A DNA stretch of 21,775 nucleotides from an uncultured Collinsella sp. (GTDB taxonomy: Bacteria > Actinomycetota > Coriobacteriia > Coriobacteriales > Coriobacteriaceae): positions 1-21,775 of the forward strand of contig CABUQK010000018.1 of assembly GCA_902493615.1 (NCBI GenBank), in the 5' to 3' direction. Position numbers and translations under genes: made by a program. The notes beneath the pieces are model-generated. The model had not been told where the DNA came from. It did not search any database and saw only the letters and a program-made list of their open reading frames with translations. This document shows positions 14,083 through 21,532 of the stretch, piece after piece. Position 1 is the stretch's first letter. Each line of letters starts with the position of its first letter.

Positions 14083-16410
14083 ATGGCGGATTCTCAGATC
14101 CATGTCGCGCTGGCGGGTAACCCCAACTGCGGCAAGACCACGCTTTTCAACCTGATCACCGGCGCCAACGGCTACGTTGGCAACTGGCCCGGCGTCACGG
14201 TTGAGAAAAAGGAAGCCAAGCTCCTAAGCGACAAGAACGTTACCATCACGGACCTCCCTGGCATCTACTCGCTTTCCCCTTACAGCCCCGAGGAGCAATG
14301 CTCGCGCGATTACCTCATGAGCGGCGAGCCCGATGTTGTCGTCCAAGTCGTCGACGCCACCAACCTCGAGCGCAACCTGTACCTGGCGCTTCAGGTTATC
14401 GAGACCGGCCTGCCCGTGGTCGTTGCCCTCAACATGGCCGACTTGGTCGAGAAGAACGGCGACAAGATCGACACGGACAAGCTCTCCAAGAAGCTCGGCT
14501 GCCCGGTCATGATGATCTCGGCCCTTAAGAACAAGGGCATCAAGGAGCTGTTCGAGCAGGTTAAGAAGTCCGCTGCTTCCAAGGGCGAGGTGCCGGAGCA
14601 CAAGTTCGACTCCTCCATCGAGGACGTTCTGGACCACATCGAGAACAACCTGCCGGCGAGCGTTCCCGCTAACAAGCGTCGCTATTACGCCGTCAAGCTG
14701 TTCGAGCGTGATGCAGACGCCTGCAAGCTCATCAACCTCACCAAGGAGAAGGCCGCTCGCGTCGAAGAGCTGGTCGCTCAGTGCGAGCAGGACTGCGACG
14801 ATGACGCCGAGTCCATCATCACCGGTGAGCGCTACGGCGTGATCGCACACATCATCGACGAGTGCCTCACCAAGGCCCCGGCCAAGATGAGCACCTCCGA
14901 GAAGATCGACCGTGTGGTTACCAACCGTATCCTGGGCCTGCCGATCTTTGTGGTCATCATGTTCTGCGTGTACTACATCGCCGTTTCCACCCTGGGCGGA
15001 ACGGTGACCGACTTCACCAACGATCAGCTCTTTGGCACCGACGGTTGGTATGTGCTCGGTCAGGGCCGCGATGCTTACGATGAGGCTGTCGAGGCCGCGG
15101 GTGACGACGCCGACTCGGTCGACCCGGCACAGTACGGCCCCTATGTCCCGGGTATCACCACCATGGTGCACGACGCCCTCGTGGCGGGTGGCACCGAGGA
15201 CGGTGGCCTGGTCGATTCGCTGGTCTGCGACGGTATCGTTGGCGGCCTGGGCGCCATCTTCGGCTTTGTGCCGCAGATGTTCCTGCTGTTCGTGATGCTG
15301 TCCTTCCTGGAGGACTGCGGCTACATGGCCCGCGTCGCCTTTATCATGGACCGCGTGTTCCGCCGCTTTGGCCTGTCCGGTAAGTCGTTCATCCCCATGC
15401 TCGTGTCCTCAGGCTGCGGCGTCCCCGGCGTCATGGCCACCAAGACCATCGAGAACGAGAAGGACCGCCGCATGACGGTCATGACCACCACGTTCATCCC
15501 CTGCGGCGCCAAGCTGCCGATCATCGCCCTGCTCATGGGCTCCATCATTGGCGATTCTTCCACCACGGCCGCATGGATCAGCCCGCTTTTCTACTTCCTG
15601 GGCGTCTTTGCCGTCATCGCCTCGGGCCTCATGCTCAAGAAGACCAAGCTCTTCGCCGGCCGTCCGACCCCGTTTGTCATGGAGCTTCCTGCCTACCACT
15701 TCCCGGCGATCCGCTCTTGGGCGCTGCACGTGTGGGAGCGCTGCTGGGCCTTTATCAAGAAGGCCGGCACGGTCATCTTTGCGTCCACCGTCGTCGTTTG
15801 GTTCCTCTCCAACTTTGGTAGCTATAACGGTTCCTTTGGCTTCCTGCCTGCGATGGACGGCATCCCCGAGGAGTTTATGGACTACTCCGTGCTTGCCATG
15901 CTCGGCAACCTGATCGCCTGGATCTTCGCCCCGCTCGGCTTTAGCACCTGGCAGGCAACAGCACTGTCCGTCTCGGGTCTTGTCGCCAAGGAGAACGTCG
16001 TCGCCACCGCCGGCTCGCTGCTGTCCGTTGCCGATGCCGCCGAGACCGATCCGAGCCTGTGGACCGCGTTCGCCGGCATGTTCCCGACCATGGGCGCTTG
16101 CGTTGCCTTTGGCGCTTTCAACCTGCTGTGCGCTCCGTGCTTTGCCGCTATGGGTACCATCCGCAACCAGATGGACTCCGGCAAGTGGACCGCGATTGCC
16201 CTCGGCTACGAGTGCGCCTTTGCTTGGGTGATCGGCCTGTTCATCAACCAGTTCTACAACCTGCTTGTTCTTGGACAGTTTGGTATCTGGACGGTGGTGG
16301 CCATCGTGCTGCTGGTTGCGATGCTCTTCCAGATCTTCCGTCCCATGCCAAAGCATGCATGGACCGACGAGGACGAGACCAACGCTGCTTCCGCTGCAGT
16401 TTCCGCTTAA
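14083..16410 (+). CDS. feoB: FeoB, ferrous iron transporter with N-terminal GTPase
   Basis: Inner-membrane ferrous iron importer of 775 residues, a normal length. The N-terminal G domain shows G1 GNPNCGKT (12-19), G3 DLPG (57-60), G4 NMAD (117-120) and G5 SALK (146-149), followed by the helical GDI-like region. The membrane domain carries the two gate motifs, with LEDCGYMARVAFIMDR and the Cys-containing GCGVPGVMATKT and PCGAKLPI, then ANNVV-type GLVAKENVVAT near the C-terminal Gate. Between the first and second membrane helices lies an acidic loop about 35-40 residues longer than I recall for E. coli FeoB (around residues 322-365). AAGGA upstream of the ATG at 14083. Terminator follows at 16440. 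Confidence 0.97.
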   Translation: MADSQIHVALAGNPNCGKTTLFNLITGANGYVGNWPGVTVEKKEAKLLSDKNVTITDLPGIYSLSPYSPEEQCSRDYLMSGEPDVVVQVVDATNLERNLYLALQVIETGLPVVVALNMADLVEKNGDKIDTDKLSKKLGCPVMMISALKNKGIKELFEQVKKSAASKGEVPEHKFDSSIEDVLDHIENNLPASVPANKRRYYAVKLFERDADACKLINLTKEKAARVEELVAQCEQDCDDDAESIITGERYGVIAHIIDECLTKAPAKMSTSEKIDRVVTNRILGLPIFVVIMFCVYYIAVSTLGGTVTDFTNDQLFGTDGWYVLGQGRDAYDEAVEAAGDDADSVDPAQYGPYVPGITTMVHDALVAGGTEDGGLVDSLVCDGIVGGLGAIFGFVPQMFLLFVMLSFLEDCGYMARVAFIMDRVFRRFGLSGKSFIPMLVSSGCGVPGVMATKTIENEKDRRMTVMTTTFIPCGAKLPIIALLMGSIIGDSSTTAAWISPLFYFLGVFAVIASGLMLKKTKLFAGRPTPFVMELPAYHFPAIRSWALHVWERCWAFIKKAGTVIFASTVVVWFLSNFGSYNGSFGFLPAMDGIPEEFMDYSVLAMLGNLIAWIFAPLGFSTWQATALSVSGLVAKENVVATAGSLLSVADAAETDPSLWTAFAGMFPTMGACVAFGAFNLLCAPCFAAMGTIRNQMDSGKWTAIALGYECAFAWVIGLFINQFYNLLVLGQFGIWTVVAIVLLVAMLFQIFRPMPKHAWTDEDETNAASAAVSA

Positions 16411-16439
16411 GTCCGAATAAGGATTAACCCCTTTCCACG

Positions 16440-16473
16440 AGCCCGGGTGTCCCAGCGACACTCGGGCTTTTTG
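16440..16473 (+). terminator. Rho-independent terminator of feoB
   Basis: AGCCCGGGTGTC (16440-16451) pairs with GACACTCGGGCT (16457-16468), one G-U pair, and is followed by a T-run. It separates feoB from the small Cys-rich gene. Confidence 0.9.
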
Positions 16474-16508
16474 GTGGGGGAGATGTGGCGTTTCCGCAGA
16501 TAAAACCG

Positions 16509-16535
16509 ACCAAAATAAACCTGTCCCTTTTTGGT
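16509..16535. repeat. Short REP-like inverted repeat upstream of the Cys-rich gene
   Basis: ACCAAAA (16509-16515) and TTTTGGT (16529-16535) flank TAAACCTGTCCCT. The complement contains GGGACAGGTTTATTTTGG, a motif I recall as widespread in bacterial intergenic repeats, but I cannot verify this. It may equally be part of the promoter region of the next gene (weak -10 TAAAGT near 16551). Confidence 0.35.
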
Positions 16536-16585
16536 AGGTGGAGAATGGGGTAAAGTAAGTGATGGTTAACTAGAGGAGGCTTGCT

Positions 16586-16786
16586 ATGGCACCTATCGAT
16601 ATTGTTGTACTGGCTGTTATCGGCATTGCGTTTGTCGCCGTGTGCGTGCGCATCTACCGTAAGGGCACCTGCGCCGACTGCGCTCAGGGTGGCGTTTGCA
16701 CGGGACATTGCTCCAACAAAAAGACGTGCGCCGCGCTGAAAGGCGTCGACAAAATCGCCGAAGACTTGGGTCGCGGTATCAAGTAA
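16586..16786 (+). CDS. FeoB-associated Cys-rich small membrane protein
   Basis: A 66-residue protein with one N-terminal membrane helix (about residues 4-23) and a Cys-rich tail: Cys20, 29, 32, 38, 42 and 48, including CADC, GVCTGHC and KKTC. This matches the small FeoB-associated Cys-rich family that often follows feoB in Firmicutes and actinobacteria; its role is thought to be in iron handling during uptake, perhaps replacing FeoC, but is not established. AGAGGAGG (16572-16579) lies six bases before the start. It is separated from feoB by a terminator and followed by its own, so it is probably transcribed on its own. GGTTAACT (16564-16571), the same octamer as upstream of feoA, overlaps the leader. 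Confidence 0.85.
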   Translation: MAPIDIVVLAVIGIAFVAVCVRIYRKGTCADCAQGGVCTGHCSNKKTCAALKGVDKIAEDLGRGIK

Positions 16787-16801
16787 GGCCCAGACATCTA
16801 A

Positions 16802-16834
16802 GCGCCTCGCGAGCATCCGTTCGCGGGGCGCTTT
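16802..16834 (+). terminator. Terminator of the Cys-rich gene
   Basis: GCGCCTCGCGA (16802-16812) pairs with TCGCGGGGCGC (16821-16831), one G-U pair, with a short TTT tail. It lies 15 bases after the stop. Confidence 0.75.
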
Positions 16835-16930
16835 GTGCATTTGAGGGAGAGCACGGCGAGTCGAAGAGTATTTTTGGGGTATCGTTACCTGTACTGTTAA
16901 TTGGCAACTTATCTATAACGGAGTATCCCC

Positions 16931-18010
16931 ATGAGCGCTCGCGTAACCATGAAGGACATAGCCGCCGAGCTTGGCGTTTCCATCAATACCGTGCACAAGG
17001 CTCTGACGGGAAAGGCCGGCGTGAGCGAATCCGTGCGCTCCAAGGTGAATGCTAAGGCCGAGGCCATGGGTTACCATCGCAATACAAGTGCCTCAAGCCT
17101 GCGCCGCAAGGATATCAATCTGGTGTTTTGCCTGCCCAGCGCATCGCGCGAGGGAGCGTACTTTTTCCGTTACCTATGGGAAGGCTGTAATCGCTTTGAA
17201 CAGGAGGTCATCGACCGGGGCATTACGGTTGAGCGCGTTGAATTTGGCGTGGGCGGCTACGCTGATGCACTCGAGCAAATCGACGAGCGTCTGCAGGTGG
17301 GCGAGAAGATTGATGGCTTGCTCGCCTATGCGCCGGGCGACGATCGTGCGACTGAGCTTTTGGGGCAGATCGCCGAGGCGGGCGTGACGATTGAGCTTGT
17401 CGACGGCGACCGTCCGCATTTGAATCGTTTGGGTGCGAGCTTGGCCGATTATTCGACGGCAGGCAGCCTTATGGCCGAGCAGGCGGCAAACCTGGTCCAT
17501 GCTTCTGGGGCCGACGCCCGCGTGCTCCTTTTGACAGGCGACCCATATACCGATTCGCACTATCTAACCGCCCGCGCCTTCCACAATTACCTTCGCGAGC
17601 ACAATGTTCCCTGGCAGGTTGAGGATCTTGCAGGTGCCCATGCGCAAGTCAAACAACTCGAGCATGAGCTCGAAAAGCGCTTGAGTGCGCCGGACGCCCC
17701 CGAACTTATCTGTAGCGTTTTTGCCGTTGGTTCCGAAGTGGTTGCCGACGCGCTCGTCTCGACCGGCAAGGCCGGTCAGGTCATGGTGATCGGCAACGAC
17801 CTGTTTCCCGAAAGTGCTCTGGCCTTGCGCCGCGGTATCTTTACCAATATTGTCTATAAGGACCCGACGAGCCTGGCGTATCGCGGCGCTAAGACGCTGG
17901 GCGATTATCTGCTGTGGGGAAGGACCCCGACGGTGCCCGTCCAGAAGGGCGCCGTCGAGATGGTATTTGCCAGCAATGTCGACCGCTACTGCGAACTTGC
18001 GGGTATTTAG
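16931..18010 (+). CDS. LacI/GalR-family regulator, probable regulator of the uxa operon
   Basis: A 359-residue regulator. N-terminal LacI helix-turn-helix VTMKDIAAELGVSINTVHKAL (about 5-25) followed by GYHRNTSASSLRRKD, then a ribose-binding-protein-like effector domain (GLLAYAPGDD, ADARVLLLTGDPYTDSHYLTARAF, SVFAVGSEVVADAL, VMVIGNDLFPES, IVYKDPTSLAYRGAKTLGDYLL). The effector domain is of the type that resembles periplasmic sugar-binding proteins with an internal LLLTGDP strand. GGAG lies upstream of the ATG at 16931; an in-frame ATG at 16949 is a weaker alternative. It lies upstream of uxaC in the same direction but is separated by a strong terminator; the CG-centred palindromes at the uxaC promoter are typical LacI-family sites, so it is the likely repressor, induced by a hexuronate. 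Confidence 0.9.
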   Translation: MSARVTMKDIAAELGVSINTVHKALTGKAGVSESVRSKVNAKAEAMGYHRNTSASSLRRKDINLVFCLPSASREGAYFFRYLWEGCNRFEQEVIDRGITVERVEFGVGGYADALEQIDERLQVGEKIDGLLAYAPGDDRATELLGQIAEAGVTIELVDGDRPHLNRLGASLADYSTAGSLMAEQAANLVHASGADARVLLLTGDPYTDSHYLTARAFHNYLREHNVPWQVEDLAGAHAQVKQLEHELEKRLSAPDAPELICSVFAVGSEVVADALVSTGKAGQVMVIGNDLFPESALALRRGIFTNIVYKDPTSLAYRGAKTLGDYLLWGRTPTVPVQKGAVEMVFASNVDRYCELAGI

Positions 18011-18035
18011 CCGATTGAGCAGGTACCCCCTCTTG

Positions 18036-18234
18036 CGACGTGCATTTTTGGGAGTATTCAGCATTGGCATGCCCTGAATGAGGTGCAGAACGACTGTTTT
18101 AAGTGCCCCCGATGGCGTAATTTGCCATCGGGGGCACTTTTTATGCCGATCGGGCGCTATCTGCGTTCCAAATAGGACGCTGAGGATGGCGCACGGCGCG
18201 CTCCAATGCTGAATACTCCCAAAAATGTACGTCG
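18036..18234. repeat. 199-base element bounded by 32-base inverted repeats
   Basis: The arm 18036-18067 is complementary to 18203-18234 at 31 of 32 positions; each contains TTTTTGGGAGTATTCAGC or its complement. Short CAGGT/ACCTG pairs lie outside (18020-18024 and 18246-18250). The interior holds the terminator at 18101-18142 and no gene. There is no clear target-site duplication and no transposase frame. It occupies the 460-base gap between the LacI-type gene and uxaC; the rest of the gap (18235-18470) holds half-sites, operators and the uxaC leader. It is built like the element at 12702-12921 but shares no obvious sequence with it. Confidence 0.75.
18101..18142 (+). terminator. Strong terminator after the LacI-type regulator
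   Basis: AAGTGCCCCCGATGGC (18101-18116) is perfectly complementary to GCCATCGGGGGCACTT (18124-18139), with a seven-base loop and a T-run after it. A-rich sequence is lacking on the other side, so it works best for the plus strand. Confidence 0.92.
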
Positions 18235-18327
18235 GGACATGACCCACCTGAGCAAAAGCGCTCAAGTTCGGTGTTCGGGGACGCCAAACAGTCCGCAATA
18301 CATGCAAGTCACATCTCCAGCAACCGT

Positions 18328-18351
18328 TGAACGGGCAAAATCTACCGTTCA
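18328..18351. promoter_or_regulatory. Spaced half-operators upstream of the uxaC promoter
   Basis: TGAACGG (18328-18334) and CCGTTCA (18345-18351) form an inverted repeat with a ten-base spacer; each resembles one half of the GTGAACGTTCAC operators downstream. It may be an auxiliary weak site for the same repressor, or chance. Confidence 0.35.
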
Positions 18352-18366
18352 CCCCGTGGTGGTTAG

Positions 18367-18378
18367 GTGAACGTTCAC
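18367..18378. promoter_or_regulatory. LacI-type operator 1 of the uxa operon
   Basis: GTGAACGTTCAC; with its flanks the site is a perfect 16-base palindrome, AGGTGAACGTTCACCT (18365-18380). The likely -35 box TTCACC (18374-18379) lies inside it. Confidence 0.85.
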
Positions 18379-18403
18379 CTTTTGAGGTGCAATGGATTAG
18401 TAT
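18374..18403 (+). promoter_or_regulatory. Probable uxaC promoter
   Basis: TTCACC (18374-18379) and TAGTAT (18398-18403) are 18 bases apart. The -10 could also be read as TATAGT (18401-18406). Both boxes touch the flanking operators, so one repressor would close the promoter from both sides. The leader would be about 60 bases. Confidence 0.5.
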
Positions 18404-18404
18404 A

Positions 18405-18416
18405 GTGAACGTTCAC
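18405..18416. promoter_or_regulatory. LacI-type operator 2 of the uxa operon
   Basis: A second GTGAACGTTCAC, centred 38 bases from the first, overlapping the end of the -10 region and the expected transcription start. Confidence 0.85.
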
Positions 18417-18470
18417 CTAAAGGATAACGAGCGCGCCGTGCGCCCGCCTTGCCAGCAAAGGGGCTGTTTG

Positions 18471-19898
18471 ATGAAAAACTTTATGGACGATCAGGATTTC
18501 CTGCTGAGCACCAAGACCGGCGAGGAGCTGTTCCACAACTTTGCCGAGGGCATGCCCATCGTCGACTATCACTGCCACATTTCTCCTAAGGAGATTTGGG
18601 AGGACAAGCGTTTCGAGAACATTACCGAGGTTTGGCTGGGCGGCGACCACTACAAGTGGCGCCTGATGCGCGCCAACGGCGTCGACGAGCGTTTTATCAC
18701 TGGCGACGCCCCTGCTCGCGAGAAGTTCCAAAAGTGGGCCGAGACCCTGGGTCGCTGCGTTGGCAACCCCGTCTTTGAGTGGAGCCACCTGGAGCTTAAG
18801 CGCTACTTTGGCTACGAGGGCGTCCTCAATGGCAAGACTGCCCAGGAGGTCTGGGACCTTGCCAACGCCAAGCTCGCCGAGGCCAGCTTTACCTGCCGCA
18901 ACCTGATCAAGCAGTCCAACGTCCGCATGATCTGCACTACCGACGACCCCGCCGACAGCTTTGAGTGGCACAAGAAGATTGCCGCCGATGACAGTTTTGA
19001 CGTTCAGGTCGTTCCCGCCATGCGCCCCGACGCCGCTCTGCGCATCGAGCGCGGCCAGGAGTTCGCCGACTACTGCAAGCACCTTTCCGAGGTTGCCGGC
19101 ATTGAGGTCAGCGACTTTGAGGGCATGAAGTCCGCCATCTCCAAGCGCTACGATGTTGCCCACGAGCTGGGCTGCCGCGCCTCCGACCACGCACTCGATT
19201 ACGTTATGTATGTCCCGGCTACCGCCGATGAGATTGAGGCCATCTTTGCCAAGGGCCTGGCTGCCGAGCCGCTCACCGAGGAAGAGGTCCTCAAGTACAA
19301 GACCGCCTTTATGCAGTTTGTCGCCGGCGAGTATGTCCGCCTGGGCTGGGCCATGCAGCTGCACTTTGGCTGCAAGCGCGACAACAACCGCGCCATGTTT
19401 GCCAAGCTCGGCCCCGATACCGGTTATGACTGCATCTCCAACTACACGCCGTCCGACCAGCTCGCCGATTTCCTCAACTCCATCCAGGAGACCTGCGGCT
19501 TGCCCAAGACCATCCTGTACAGCTTGAATCCCATCGACAACACCATGATCGATACCGTGATGGGCTGTTTCCAGGAGGCTCCGACTGCCGGTAAGATCCA
19601 GAACGGTTCCGCCTGGTGGTTCAACGACAACGAGGTCGGTATGCGCGAGCAGCTCACGGCTCTGGCCAACGAGGGCGTCCTGGGCAACTTTGTCGGCATG
19701 CTCACCGACTCCCGCTCCTTCCTGTCCTATCCGCGCCACGAGTATTTCCGTCGCGTGCTGTGCAGCGTGATCGGCGAGTGGGTTGAGCAGGGCAAGTATC
19801 CGGCCGACATGGAGCTGCTGGGCACCATCGTGCGCGATATCAGCTACAACAATTCCGTTCGCTACTTTGGCTTCGATCTGGGCACCGTCGAGGCATAG
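18471..19898 (+). CDS. uxaC: Uronate isomerase UxaC
   Basis: Converts D-glucuronate to D-fructuronate and D-galacturonate to D-tagaturonate in the cytoplasm. The 475-residue product is of normal family length and belongs to the amidohydrolase superfamily: the metal-site DYHCHISPKEI is at about residues 29-39, and later signatures include TTDDPADSFEWH, MQLHFGCKRDNN, the WWFNDNEVGMREQL segment and GMLTDSRSFLSYPRHEYFRR. The frame stays open upstream to 18327 across the operators, so the ATG at 18471, with AAAGGGG upstream, is chosen. First gene of the uxaC-transporter-uxaB operon; repression by the LacI-type protein at 16931 is inferred from the two operators. Confidence 0.96.
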   Translation: MKNFMDDQDFLLSTKTGEELFHNFAEGMPIVDYHCHISPKEIWEDKRFENITEVWLGGDHYKWRLMRANGVDERFITGDAPAREKFQKWAETLGRCVGNPVFEWSHLELKRYFGYEGVLNGKTAQEVWDLANAKLAEASFTCRNLIKQSNVRMICTTDDPADSFEWHKKIAADDSFDVQVVPAMRPDAALRIERGQEFADYCKHLSEVAGIEVSDFEGMKSAISKRYDVAHELGCRASDHALDYVMYVPATADEIEAIFAKGLAAEPLTEEEVLKYKTAFMQFVAGEYVRLGWAMQLHFGCKRDNNRAMFAKLGPDTGYDCISNYTPSDQLADFLNSIQETCGLPKTILYSLNPIDNTMIDTVMGCFQEAPTAGKIQNGSAWWFNDNEVGMREQLTALANEGVLGNFVGMLTDSRSFLSYPRHEYFRRVLCSVIGEWVEQGKYPADMELLGTIVRDISYNNSVRYFGFDLGTVEA

Positions 19899-19948
19899 AT
19901 CTGTATGTGCTCCGATTGGTGAAATCGGTTGCAAAGGGGAGGGACCAT

Positions 19949-21454
19949 ATGGGAACAGGGCAACAGAAAAACGAGCAGATCGTGTCTGCTCAGGCGGATT
20001 CGAGATCTATGCAGAGCTCGCAGGATATCAAGCTGAGCTGGCGTGAGAAAATCTGCTATGGCTTTGGCGATTTGGGCAATGGATTCATGTTCGATCTTGG
20101 TCAAGCCTATCTGACCAAGTTCTACACTGACATCTGTCTGATTTCGCCGGGCGTAGTGAGCCTGATTTTCGCCGTCACCAAGATTTTCGATGCGTTCATG
20201 GACCCGATTGCCGGTGCATTCGTCGACGGTAGAAAGAAGATTGGCAAGCACGGTCGGTTTCGTCCGGTCATGATGGTTTCGGCCGTGATCCTTGCCGTTC
20301 TAACCGTGGTGACCTTCACTGCGCCCGATATTCCCATGGCGGGCAAAATTGCCTATGCGCTGATAACCTACATGATCTGGGGCGTCGTATACAGCTTCAC
20401 CAACGTACCATACGGATCTCTGGCCACGGTAATGACGCGTGACGTCGATGACCGCGCGCACATGGCGTCAACGCGCCAGGCCGGTTCGCTCTGCGCACAG
20501 CTCATCACGGGCGTAGCGTTCATCCCATTGGTCCTGTTCTTTGCGGGTGGCGACACGCTCGACGGCAATCCGCACGGCTATACGATTGCAGCTGTCGTCA
20601 TGGGACTGTGTGGCATCGCCGGATTCGCCATCTGCTTTTTGGGAACGCGCGAGCATATCCGTATCGATCGGCAGGCCGAGGAGAAGGCTGCGGGAAAGGC
20701 CGGCAAGAAGTCGAGCGCATTCAGCACGTATTTCAAGGTCGTTTTCACCAACAAGAACCTGGGAGCAGTTATCCTGCTTACGCTGTTTACCATCTCGGCC
20801 ATGAATACCAACAACACCATGATGGTGTATTTCTGCCAGTACAACCTGGGTAACATCGCGTTGCAGCCCATTGTCAACGGCATCATGATCGGAACGTCGG
20901 TTGTCGCCATTCTCGCCATCCCGACGCTCGTCAAGCATTTTGGCAAGAAGCGCACGTGCGTTGCCTGCTTTATCGTCGGTGCCGTGGCAAACGGCCTCAA
21001 CTTCATCCTGCCGACCAATACCGTGACGTTCATCATCTTCGTCACCATCGGCTACGTCGCGCTTGCCATCCCCAACGGTATCACCTGGAACTTGGTTTCC
21101 GATGTTATTGATTACGGTGAATGGCACACGGGAATCCGCAAGGAGGGTACGACCTACGCCGCGTTCAACTTTTCTCGTAAGCTTGCGCAATCCCTTGCCG
21201 CGATCATTTCCGGCGGCATCCTTGCCCTTACCGGATATGTGGCAAATAAGCCCCAGACGGCTGCCACGCTGCTTGGCATCAAGGGTGCTCTGACGATTTA
21301 TCCCGCCTGCGCCCTTCTGGTAGCAGCCTTGATTATCTTCGCTCTCTACGACATTACCGAGAAGAAGTTCAATTCCATTTCCAACGACCTGTCGAATGGT
21401 CGCTGGGAGCGCGGCAAGATCGGCGAGAGCACTATCGAGACGATCGATAAATAG
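19949..21454 (+). CDS. GPH-family sugar:cation symporter, probable hexuronide/uronate importer
   Basis: A 501-residue inner-membrane transporter with about twelve helices of the glycoside-pentoside-hexuronide (MelB/UidB-like) family. Signatures: KICYGFGDLGNGFMFDLGQAYLTKFYTD near the N-terminus (after a hydrophilic leader of about 30 residues), the cation-site type segment KIFDAFMDPIAGAFVDGRKK with GKHGRFRPVMM, the VPYGSLATVMTRDVDDRA segment, and WNLVSDVIDYGEWHTGIRKEGTTYAAFNFSRKLAQSL in the second half. The frame opens at 19907, but GGGGAGGG (19936-19943) serves the ATG at 19949. Its place between uxaC and uxaB indicates a uronate or uronide substrate; which one is not visible. Confidence 0.9.
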   Translation: MGTGQQKNEQIVSAQADSRSMQSSQDIKLSWREKICYGFGDLGNGFMFDLGQAYLTKFYTDICLISPGVVSLIFAVTKIFDAFMDPIAGAFVDGRKKIGKHGRFRPVMMVSAVILAVLTVVTFTAPDIPMAGKIAYALITYMIWGVVYSFTNVPYGSLATVMTRDVDDRAHMASTRQAGSLCAQLITGVAFIPLVLFFAGGDTLDGNPHGYTIAAVVMGLCGIAGFAICFLGTREHIRIDRQAEEKAAGKAGKKSSAFSTYFKVVFTNKNLGAVILLTLFTISAMNTNNTMMVYFCQYNLGNIALQPIVNGIMIGTSVVAILAIPTLVKHFGKKRTCVACFIVGAVANGLNFILPTNTVTFIIFVTIGYVALAIPNGITWNLVSDVIDYGEWHTGIRKEGTTYAAFNFSRKLAQSLAAIISGGILALTGYVANKPQTAATLLGIKGALTIYPACALLVAALIIFALYDITEKKFNSISNDLSNGRWERGKIGESTIETIDK

Positions 21455-21483
21455 TTCCGCTGTCTAAACAATCATGAATGCAA

Positions 21484-21508
21484 CCCGGTGCGGCGATGCC
21501 GTACCGGG
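21484..21508 (+). other. Intercistronic hairpin between the symporter gene and uxaB
   Basis: CCCGGTGCGGC (21484-21494) pairs with GCCGTACCGGG (21498-21508), one G-U pair, around a GAT loop. There is no T-run, so it is more likely an mRNA-stabilising or processing hairpin than a terminator. Confidence 0.6.
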
Positions 21509-21518
21509 ACTTGAGTTG

Positions 21519-21532
21519 AGAGGAAAACCTCT
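21519..21532 (+). promoter_or_regulatory. Ribosome-binding site of uxaB inside a small hairpin
   Basis: AGAGG (21519-21523) pairs with CCTCT (21528-21532), with AAAA as the loop, directly before the ATG at 21533. The purine arm is the ribosome-binding site, so folding would hide it. A five-base stem is weak and may be a coincidence. Confidence 0.4.

Noticed and set aside
18417..19934. A 505-codon open frame antisense to uxaC
   Set aside because: Same cause: antisense to a well-supported gene, no domain, no ribosome-binding site.
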